Assembly (NCBI RefSeq): GCF_001570725.1
Contig: NZ_BCNV01000001.1
Span: 744,001 to 808,000, forward strand
Direction: 5' to 3'
Origin: Paenibacillus amylolyticus
Lineage (GTDB): Bacteria > Bacillota > Bacilli > Paenibacillales > Paenibacillaceae
DNA: 64,000 nt
Shown here one piece after another: positions 57,466-64,000 of this stretch. Below the pieces are notes generated by a model. It was given only the letters and a program-made list of their open reading frames with translations, did no database searches and was not told the DNA's origin. Made by a program: the position numbers and the translations under genes. Each line of letters opens with the position of its first letter. Positions within the stretch are counted from its first letter, which is position 1.

Positions 57466-58572
57466 TCATCGTTTGGACTGACGGGCAAGATAAGCGCTGT
57501 AGTGAAATATACGTTCCAGTGACCGCCGCCTGATCTGTGGTTCATCGAACTTCATGGGCTTCGCATTGGCTTCGAAGAACCAGATTTCCCCCAGATCATC
57601 AATGCCCAGGTCCATGGACATCTCTCCGAGCGTGTAACCTGACCCTCGTTCTACCTGTCTTGCGATCATCAATGAAGTGGATTTCACACGTTTCATCAGG
57701 GTAGTTGTCATTTCTTCGCCGAAAAGTTCGGTCAACAGCTTCTCGGGATCCTCCACACTTCCTCCGCGCGGCACATGAGTGGTAATGCTGCGGGAGCCAG
57801 CAAGTCTCGCACCTACACCGGTTACGCTCCATTGACCCTTGCTGTTCTTTTGTACAAGAACACGCAAATCGAAAGGACGTTTACGAGAGGAAGCCAGTTC
57901 AATGCCTTGTTGCATAATGTAGGGCGTAAGCCCGGTTTCTTTGCGAATTCGTGCCCATAACTTGGCGAGTGTAGCCGTCTTATAGGTCGTGCTTTTCCGT
58001 GTGGTCTGTATTTTAAGCCGATAGGGAAGGCGCTCTTTTTCCTGGAATTTCAGCATCATGATTCCTTTGCCAGCTTTGCCACTCTCGGGCTTGAGGTACA
58101 GATAGGGATGTGTCCGCAGAACGGCACCGAGAGAAGAAGCGCTGCGCATCCGCCGAGTATGGGGAATCAGTTGCTGAGTCGATTTGGATTTCTTGAGCCA
58201 TTCGAACAGGTTCCATTTATTGAAGAAGAATGGGTTATACAGTTCGATTCCCGATTGCATGCATTCGTCAATTTTGCGCTGAACGGAAGGTTTTCCTTCA
58301 TCTTCACGGTTGGGAATACGATTGTATAGCACATGGGGAAGGGGGAAAGGCTGTGAAACCCACTTTCCACTCCCCTTGTTGTACGTATATCCTTTCACGG
58401 TGGGACCACTCACGTTCAGATCCCGCACAGTCACAATGTACACCACATATCCCATGCTCTCGCCTGTCTGCAGAATATCCTGAAAATTTTGATGATTCCC
58501 CCTGAACATCCGCTGATTATCATGCATGGTCAAAACAGCAATGACAGGTTTGAAATCATCATGAAGGCTCAT
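57466..58572 (-). CDS. YheC/YheD family ATP-grasp protein, copy 2
   Basis: 368 residues starting at ATG 58572, which shares its A with the stop of copy 3 (TGATG); AAGGAAGG precedes. Landmarks: FFNKWNLFEWLKK, YLKPESGKAGKGI, PFDLRVLVQKNSKGQWSVTG and FFEANAKPMKF. No N-terminal extra domain. Coupled translation suggests it acts together with copy 3. Confidence 0.88.
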   Translation of the reverse strand: MSLHDDFKPVIAVLTMHDNQRMFRGNHQNFQDILQTGESMGYVVYIVTVRDLNVSGPTVKGYTYNKGSGKWVSQPFPLPHVLYNRIPNREDEGKPSVQRKIDECMQSGIELYNPFFFNKWNLFEWLKKSKSTQQLIPHTRRMRSASSLGAVLRTHPYLYLKPESGKAGKGIMMLKFQEKERLPYRLKIQTTRKSTTYKTATLAKLWARIRKETGLTPYIMQQGIELASSRKRPFDLRVLVQKNSKGQWSVTGVGARLAGSRSITTHVPRGGSVEDPEKLLTELFGEEMTTTLMKRVKSTSLMIARQVERGSGYTLGEMSMDLGIDDLGEIWFFEANAKPMKFDEPQIRRRSLERIFHYSAYLARQSKR

Positions 58573-59945
58573 CAAATGCCTTCCTTCTTCCGGAACTTGC
58601 TCAAATACAGGCAGTGTTCCAAAATGTGCTCCACCGACGATTTTCCCTCCACCCGGAGTGAAGGGTGACGGAAAATGGAGCGCCCGGGTTTGGCGTTCGC
58701 TTCGAACATCCATACATGTTCCTCCTGATCAATGCCCAGATCAAAGCCAATCTCACCAATCAGATGCTGGTGCTGGGTTTCAATCGCCTGGGCCAGTGTA
58801 ATAGCGACGGATTTGGCCTGCTGAAGAACTTCTCCCGAACGGTCGCCGAAGTTGCGACTGAGAGCTTGCTCAGGGGTCATTAGGGAGCCACCATTTTTGA
58901 TGTGTGTTGTGACGCTGCCACGTCCTGCCTTTTTGGCGCCAATTCCGACAACAACCCATTGATTGTTACCATTTTTGTGCATGTGAAAACGAAAATCAAT
59001 CGGACATTCATCAATCTCAATCAGTCGTATTCCCTGTTGAACGACATATCCGCGAAGTTGTTTGCCGTGTCTTCCCTGAAGCATGCGCATCAGACTGTTG
59101 AACGACCCGAAGCGCAGGAGAGCATTACCACCTTTTTTGCGATAACGCGCGAAATATCCACGTTTTGGCGAGTAGGTCAGGCGATAGATCCCATTCCCCA
59201 GACTTCCGGCAGTAGGCTTATAGTAGACAAACTGATGGCGTTCCAGCATTTCTTTCATCTGTTCCACCGACGGATTGGTAATCGATTCAGGGATATACCG
59301 TCCTGCTGTCGGTTCATTTTCCAGCAATGTATAGATATCCGATTTGTTGAAGAAGCTCCAGTTGAAGAATGGAATTTTCCGGCGAATAAATCGCTCCCGC
59401 AGTTGGTTAATCGCTGGTGAGAAGTCTGAACGGCGGCTCGGCAACCGGTTGTAAACGACATCGGGCAGGGGTACCGTTCTGCGGGTGAAGCTTCCGTTAT
59501 CATTCAGAAAAAAACCGGATACCGTCTCGTTCTGCCAGTTAATATCCCGGGGAGTAAAGGCATAAATATAGGATTTCCGGCTGCCTTCCCGGAGTAACTG
59601 TTTGATGAACCCTGTACGGGAACCGAATGGATTCGTGCTTGTCGAAGGCCCATCGGAGAGTACGCCGATCAGTGGACCTAACTGGACTTCATCATTTTGC
59701 AAGTTCCGGAGATAAATACTGCCCCGTTTGGGAACGTTCATCAGATTACGGATGCCTGAAGCGAGATAGAGATGTTTACCTGCTTTTTTGATTGGTTTGA
59801 TCGTCGCAGGCACCCGGTCACGCCCGAAGCGAAGGTTCACCGTTTTTTTGCCGGACAGGTTGAGGCTCTTCATTAAAGCGTTCGATACATAAACCACTTT
59901 ATCCGGTTGCTTGGTGAAATGCAGATTGCAAAAGGTCAAACTCAT
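58572..59945 (-). CDS. YheC/YheD family ATP-grasp protein, copy 3
   Basis: 457 residues, the full-length form: an N-terminal beta-rich domain (about 1-95, with VNLRFGRDRVPATI) precedes the ATP-grasp part (FFNKSDIYTLLE, YYKPTAGSLGNGIYRL, PIDFRFHMHKNGNNQW, MFEANAKPGRSIF). Strong AGGAGGAT site. Confidence 0.9.
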   Translation of the reverse strand: MSLTFCNLHFTKQPDKVVYVSNALMKSLNLSGKKTVNLRFGRDRVPATIKPIKKAGKHLYLASGIRNLMNVPKRGSIYLRNLQNDEVQLGPLIGVLSDGPSTSTNPFGSRTGFIKQLLREGSRKSYIYAFTPRDINWQNETVSGFFLNDNGSFTRRTVPLPDVVYNRLPSRRSDFSPAINQLRERFIRRKIPFFNWSFFNKSDIYTLLENEPTAGRYIPESITNPSVEQMKEMLERHQFVYYKPTAGSLGNGIYRLTYSPKRGYFARYRKKGGNALLRFGSFNSLMRMLQGRHGKQLRGYVVQQGIRLIEIDECPIDFRFHMHKNGNNQWVVVGIGAKKAGRGSVTTHIKNGGSLMTPEQALSRNFGDRSGEVLQQAKSVAITLAQAIETQHQHLIGEIGFDLGIDQEEHVWMFEANAKPGRSIFRHPSLRVEGKSSVEHILEHCLYLSKFRKKEGI

Positions 59946-60005
59946 GATTTATCCTCCTATCCTGAAAAGATCCTTGTGCTCCATGGCAAGCGGGCGCTGC
60001 GGGCC

Positions 60006-61196
60006 TCAGCCGCCGTGAATCGGGATGGGTTTCAGGCCAGCTTTGCTGGATGTATTCGGCATTTTCATTGGACGAATGATGTCCGTGAGAACATGTTGTT
60101 GCAACAGATAACGGGCATAGGCAAGCGGCCGGGTATAAGTCAGGGCATGCATGCGTCGGTCGCCCGCTTCTGCGAATGAGGTGCGGCCTGGTTTGGAATT
60201 GACTTCAATTAGCCAGAGTTGACCATCGGCATCTGCTCCAAAATCAAGCCCCAATTCGGCTAGCCTGCCGAAACGACTCTCCAGCAGGGTGGGGATAAGA
60301 GCGGCAGTCTGCCGGATGCTCTTCAGCAGAGCTTCCGTGCGGACCGTTCCATATCGCTGGAGCAGATATGCATGGGCGGGATATGCTCTACCGCCTCCGT
60401 GAAGATTCGACGTGAGCGAGCCCACGGGTCCTTCTCGCACCATACATCCTGTCAGCGTCCAGCGACCTTGCCCGTTCTTTTGCATTAGAGCCCGTATGTC
60501 GAACGATCTTCCTTGATGGCTGAGCTCCAGATAGGGCTGCACGATCATCTTGCGCTCAGCCTGAAGTGTTGCCAGCCAGGAAGATACGGCCTGAGTGTGA
60601 TCGAAGGTGATACAAAATTTTTCATTATCCGCGTTACGACCCTCCACGATCCATGTGGCTGGAGTCGCTCCCAGAGACAGGCGAAAGGTATTCTTGCCAT
60701 GGGTACCTGATACCGGTTTGAAAAACAGCCCCATGGGCCAACGTTCCAGCCATGTTTCCCAGGGGATATGCAACCCGATCCGAGTTGTCGGTGCAAGTTT
60801 TGCCCGCAATTCAGGATTTCGGGACAGCACACGGTGCACTTCCCATTTTCCTGGCAGGGAAGCAGACCAATAACGGTGCTGATCTGTGCCATTGGTGGAT
60901 ATCCGTTCCTTGAGCTGCTGTCTGACGTTTCTGGGTAGGGGCCGAAGACAACGGTCCATGATGAGGTCGACTGTAGGAATAAGGATCTTCTCCCACGTCC
61001 CTTGATGATAGGCATATCCCCATTGAAGAGGGGAATGGGCTGCATCAACCGATATCGGGATCACAATAACCTGAAGGGCATATCGCATACTCCCCAGACT
61101 GAGACGACGGCAGAAAAGTTCATCCGTGAAGGGAGGTGAGCCTTCGGTCGCACGTACCAGAATGGCCAGTGTTTTTGTCTGAGCTGATGGAAACAT
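60006..61196 (-). CDS. YheC/YheD family ATP-grasp protein, copy 4
   Basis: 396 residues from ATG 61196 (GAGAGGTG 7 bases upstream; the in-frame TTG at 61250 overlaps copy 5 and has no ribosome site). Landmarks: FFKPVSGTHGKNTFRL, SFDIRALMQKNGQGRWTLTG, SLTSNLHGGGRAY and IEVNSKPGRTSF. The ATP-binding loop reads HGKNT rather than G-x-G-I. Short form without the N-terminal domain. Confidence 0.87.
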   Translation of the reverse strand: MFPSAQTKTLAILVRATEGSPPFTDELFCRRLSLGSMRYALQVIVIPISVDAAHSPLQWGYAYHQGTWEKILIPTVDLIMDRCLRPLPRNVRQQLKERISTNGTDQHRYWSASLPGKWEVHRVLSRNPELRAKLAPTTRIGLHIPWETWLERWPMGLFFKPVSGTHGKNTFRLSLGATPATWIVEGRNADNEKFCITFDHTQAVSSWLATLQAERKMIVQPYLELSHQGRSFDIRALMQKNGQGRWTLTGCMVREGPVGSLTSNLHGGGRAYPAHAYLLQRYGTVRTEALLKSIRQTAALIPTLLESRFGRLAELGLDFGADADGQLWLIEVNSKPGRTSFAEAGDRRMHALTYTRPLAYARYLLQQHVLTDIIRPMKMPNTSSKAGLKPIPIHGG

Positions 61197-61246
61197 TATG
61201 CTGCACCTCTCTTCTATCAGATTTGTGTCCAATAGGGAATCACTTT

Positions 61247-62614
61247 TCAAAACCCGGCCAGGTACGTGGAGTATTCCAGCATGGCTTTGACCGAAGGACG
61301 GATCTTGCTCTCACTCAGTGGTGTATTGTCGTTCTTGGATGGTTTCGAGTTGACTTCAAGCAGCCATACGCGTCCAGTGGAATCCAGGGCCAGATCAATA
61401 CCAAGTTCTCCAAAGTGAGCAGGGATGGCACTCTCGATCCCTTTGGCGATATCCAGTGCTGCCGTGTGCAATCCTGCATATGCGGAAGCTTTGGCCGATC
61501 CGGACAACTGTGTTTTGGCAACGGCTTCCTTCACGGTACTGAGACTTCCACCCCGTGCCAGATTGGATACGTAGTGACTCCCGCCTGCAATCCGGGCAAC
61601 GATGGAGGTTACACTCCATTTTCCGGTACGGTTTTTTTGCACGAGCGCACGGAAATCCACGGGTCTGCCACTGTGATCAATGAGAGTCAGCCCTTGTTGG
61701 ATCTGGTAACGCGTTGTTTTCATTTTCCCAGACAGACTGGCATACAGTTTATCCAGAGAAGCATACGTTTGTTTCCGGGTACCCCCGACGCCAGTCGCCA
61801 GAGTCAAGAAACTTCCGTCCGTCTGACGTGAGACCCGGATGATGCCTTTGCCCAATGAACCGCGAACTGGCTTCAAAAATACAACCGGATGTCGGTTACA
61901 CATGGTCTTGAGCATGGAGGATGTCTTGAGCAAATGGGACTCGGGAAGAACTCGTTTAAGCGTTGAAATGGACTTGAGTGCGTCAAATACTTCGTTTTTG
62001 TCCAGAAACTTTTCATTGAAGGTTTGCGTGCCGTAGAGCGATTTTACTTCTTTCATAAAATGCTGTACGCTAGGTTTGTTCTCAAGCTTGCGGGACGTTA
62101 GCCGGTTATTGACGACGTCTGCTACAGGCAGAACAGTCTTTTTCCAGCCGTCATCATACACCCAGCCTTTCATATAACCCGTTACCGCTCCAATATCCTC
62201 CGGTGTGAAAAAGGATACATAGGCGCCCTGCTTACGGCAGGCGTTCACCAGTTCTTGACAGAACATCGTGATGGAGCCAAAGGGCCGATCGGGCTGATCG
62301 GGATAATCCTGGCTAACCAGTACACTGATGTAGGGTCCAAGGCGAAGCGTACGGCTGGCTGAACGATAGGATACCCTCAGGACCGAACGCGGAACAAGAC
62401 CGGTCTTGCTGGCAACCGTCTGATTGATGCGCAGTCCGTCATACCTTGGTACCGGAATGACAGTGACTTCTCGGCGGAAAGAGCCAAATTGCAGCTGAAG
62501 CGGCCTTCCTGAAGGGATTTTAAGTGCCTTGAGCACCCCTTCGCCCAGCATGATGACGTCGTCCTGCAGGATGCCCGAGCCGGTAACCTGAATCGTTACT
62601 TTTTTAGTGGACAT
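61247..62614 (-). CDS. YheC/YheD family ATP-grasp protein, copy 5
   Basis: 455 residues from ATG 62614 (GGAAGGAG upstream). Long form with N-terminal domain (about 1-100), then FLKPVRGSLGKGIIRV, PVDFRALVQKNRTGKWSVTS and LLEVNSKPSKND. First gene of the five-gene minus-strand array, divergent from yheA, an arrangement reminiscent of the yheA-yheD region of B. subtilis. Confidence 0.9.
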   Translation of the reverse strand: MSTKKVTIQVTGSGILQDDVIMLGEGVLKALKIPSGRPLQLQFGSFRREVTVIPVPRYDGLRINQTVASKTGLVPRSVLRVSYRSASRTLRLGPYISVLVSQDYPDQPDRPFGSITMFCQELVNACRKQGAYVSFFTPEDIGAVTGYMKGWVYDDGWKKTVLPVADVVNNRLTSRKLENKPSVQHFMKEVKSLYGTQTFNEKFLDKNEVFDALKSISTLKRVLPESHLLKTSSMLKTMCNRHPVVFLKPVRGSLGKGIIRVSRQTDGSFLTLATGVGGTRKQTYASLDKLYASLSGKMKTTRYQIQQGLTLIDHSGRPVDFRALVQKNRTGKWSVTSIVARIAGGSHYVSNLARGGSLSTVKEAVAKTQLSGSAKASAYAGLHTAALDIAKGIESAIPAHFGELGIDLALDSTGRVWLLEVNSKPSKNDNTPLSESKIRPSVKAMLEYSTYLAGF

Positions 62615-62850
62615 CACGGATCTCCTTCCGGGCGGCAACTTGATGTCTGATCTCGAAGTTGAACGGCATCTGAACATGGCATGTGCTTCATCATATGAGG
62701 ACATATAACCCTTGGTGATTGACCCATATGGATTAAATGCATTTCATTAGGGGTACGTTATCGAAGGCTTGTTTCAGATCGCCCTTGTTTGACAGGAGAG
62801 AAAAGCGTGTATTAACACGGATGAACAAACCAATCTGAGGAGGAATAATA

Positions 62851-63198
62851 GTGAACATTTATGACAAAGCCAATGATTTGGCCAAAGCACTGAGAGAAAG
62901 CAGCGAGGTGGAAGAGATTACTTCCGCGATGAAGCTGATTGAAGCTGATCCGGATGCAAAAGCAATGCTGGATAACTTCCGTGATCAACAGATGGAATTG
63001 CAACAACGCATGATGAGCGGGGATATGCCGGCTCCGGATGAAATGGAAAAAATGGAAAAGCTGTTTGAAGTACTGAGCTTGAACCTGAACATCCGTCGTT
63101 TGTTTGATGCAGAGCGTCGCCTCAGTGTCATCATTGAAGACGTGAACAAAATTATTGCAGACAGCCTGGGTCATCTGTACGGTGGCGCTGAAGCGTAA
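62851..63198 (+). CDS. yheA: YheA/UPF0342, YlbF-family protein
   Basis: 115-residue all-helical protein of the YlbF/YmcA superfamily, YheA branch (IYDKANDLAKALRESSE, EAERRL-like C-terminal helix). Precise role unknown; relatives aid RNase Y in mRNA processing and development. GTG start with GAGGAGGAA upstream. Confidence 0.9.
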   Translation: MNIYDKANDLAKALRESSEVEEITSAMKLIEADPDAKAMLDNFRDQQMELQQRMMSGDMPAPDEMEKMEKLFEVLSLNLNIRRLFDAERRLSVIIEDVNKIIADSLGHLYGGAEA

Positions 63199-63297
63199 AT
63201 GCTTGTCTTGTTTTTTTACCTAAACCTTTCATATTAGCTCCTTATCGTTCATAGACTAGACATATAGAGTTGATCAAGAACGAAGGAGCTGTGAAGG

Positions 63298-63582
63298 GTG
63301 AAGAGGTTGAAAAAAGCAAAACATGTGATCTATCTGCTTATCGCGTTGTCGATGCTGGTCATTGCACTGCCGCGGATTTCCTTTGCTGGAGGAATGGACT
63401 GGGTTAATATTTTTGGCATCGTATGGGTGCTGTTCTCTTTATTAATCGTTGGTGCACATCTGCATTTTATTCTCGGTGTGGATGAAGAGAAGAAACGTGC
63501 ACTGGAAGCTGTTCGCCGGGCGAAGCTGCGGCAGTGGGAGATGAAACTGCTGGACAAGCAAGAGCGGAGCAAGTCTGTATAA
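63298..63582 (+). CDS. Small two-helix membrane protein
   Basis: 94 residues: two hydrophobic segments (about 8-28 and 34-58) and a basic, charged C-terminal helix rich in Lys, Arg and Glu. GTG start; GGAGCTGTGAAGG upstream. No family recognised. Terminator follows at 63644. Confidence 0.7.
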   Translation: MKRLKKAKHVIYLLIALSMLVIALPRISFAGGMDWVNIFGIVWVLFSLLIVGAHLHFILGVDEEKKRALEAVRRAKLRQWEMKLLDKQERSKSV

Positions 63583-63643
63583 GGAATAGCATTACATTCA
63601 GTATGCCAGGGCAGGGCCGACAGATTCGGTTCTGTCACTGGAA

Positions 63644-63685
63644 AAAAGACCGGATTCCCCTTCATATCAGGGGGTCCGGTCTTTT
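63644..63685 (+). terminator. Terminator after the small membrane protein gene
   Basis: Long stem AAAAGACCGGA-CCCC/GGGG-TCCGGTCTTTT with a 9-base loop. Confidence 0.9.
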
Positions 63686-63784
63686 GTGTACATATAAGAT
63701 TAGAGATCAATCGGATGATTGAATTCAAGCGGTGGATTTCCCTATGAGAATGGGGCAGGAGATGGGGTTATTTTCCTAAGGGCG

Positions 63785-63793
63785 TGTTATAAT
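63785..63793 (+). promoter_or_regulatory. Extended -10 promoter element
   Basis: TGTTATAAT, an extended -10, 42 bases before the start at 63835; the -35 region is weak. Confidence 0.55.
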
Positions 63794-63834
63794 AGATACA
63801 GTATAGTACAGATGCATCTTCGGGGGTGGTACAG

Positions 63835-64000
63835 ATGGACGGACAAGAAGAGAACGTAACGAAGCATGAACAGTTACTTCAACATATTGAACAACTGAAG
63901 GTTGGCAGTAAAATATCGGTACGTGGACTTGCGCGGGAGCTGGGCGTAAGTGAAGGGACAGCTTATCGTGCGGTGAAAGAGGCCGAGAACTTCGGGCTGG
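63835..64000 (+). CDS. Partial CDS: YtoI-like helix-turn-helix regulator
   Basis: The first 55 codons only; the gene runs off the window. The visible part is a helix-turn-helix (ISVRGLARELGVSEGTAYR) of the type found at the N-terminus of YtoI-like DRTGG/CBS-domain regulators. GGGGGTGG precedes the ATG. Family is tentative because only the first domain is seen. Confidence 0.6.
   Translation, partial: MDGQEENVTKHEQLLQHIEQLKVGSKISVRGLARELGVSEGTAYRAVKEAENFGL

Overview
The window reads as chromosomal DNA of an aerobic, endospore-forming Bacillota, most likely a Paenibacillus. Reasons: a large secreted CBM-GH10-CBM9 xylanase, many sporulation and spore-coat genes (spoVR, yhbH, pdaA, cotJA-cotJB-cotJC, a YjcZ-type peptide, five YheC/YheD proteins), a sufCDSUB operon, mtnK-mtnA, strong AGGAGG ribosome sites with many GTG/TTG starts, and a paeninodin-like lasso peptide cluster. 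No rRNA, tRNA, insertion sequence or CRISPR array was seen.

Layout. 0.1-9 kb: xylanase, an MHYT-PAS-GGDEF-EAL c-di-GMP enzyme and the yhbH-spoVR pair. 9.1-10.4 kb: an MFS transporter. 10.6-19.1 kb: the standout region, a lasso peptide operon in the order sulfotransferase, cyclase (C), precursor (A), HPr-kinase-like kinase (K), B1 (RRE), B2 (leader protease), nucleotidyltransferase (N), ABC exporter (D). It starts at a promoter whose spacer is a perfect inverted repeat and carries an attenuator-like pair of competing hairpins right after the precursor. An APS kinase gene (PAPS supply) lies convergent to its end. 19-24 kb: housekeeping and sporulation genes (pdaA, DegV, DUF423). 24.2-26.6 kb: a small, AT-richer island of unknown genes bounded by a broken and an intact copy of the yunC-like gene. 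27-30.8 kb: mtnA-mtnK, a Dps protein, DUF1802. 31-36.3 kb: sufCDSUB behind a Per/Fur-like palindrome. 36.5-46.7 kb: a secreted EEP phosphodiesterase with a jacalin-like lectin domain, an M23 peptidase, a YjcZ peptide, two HD-GYP proteins, a MoaD-MoaE fusion, YunD, YfkAB and a CorC/HlyC-type protein. 47-48.1 kb: cotJABC. 48.3-51.9 kb: a minus-strand set (ThDP enzyme, CMD-fold protein, STAS-like protein, KASIII-like enzyme) that looks like an uncharacterised small-molecule pathway. 52-56 kb: Gfo/Idh/MocA oxidoreductase, CHASE3 chemoreceptor, HAD hydrolase. 56.2-62.6 kb: five tandem YheC/YheD ATP-grasp genes, then yheA and a small membrane protein. The window ends inside a helix-turn-helix regulator gene.

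How it fits together. The lasso operon encodes a complete maturation and export route (B1 delivers the leader, B2 cuts it, C closes an Ala1-Asp9 macrolactam, D exports) plus three possible tailoring enzymes (K, N and a sulfotransferase). The neighbouring CysC makes the sulfuryl donor the sulfotransferase would need. The predicted core peptide ends in Ser, the residue that K enzymes of this family modify. Functional statements about named families rest on recalled family knowledge; nothing was searched against a database.
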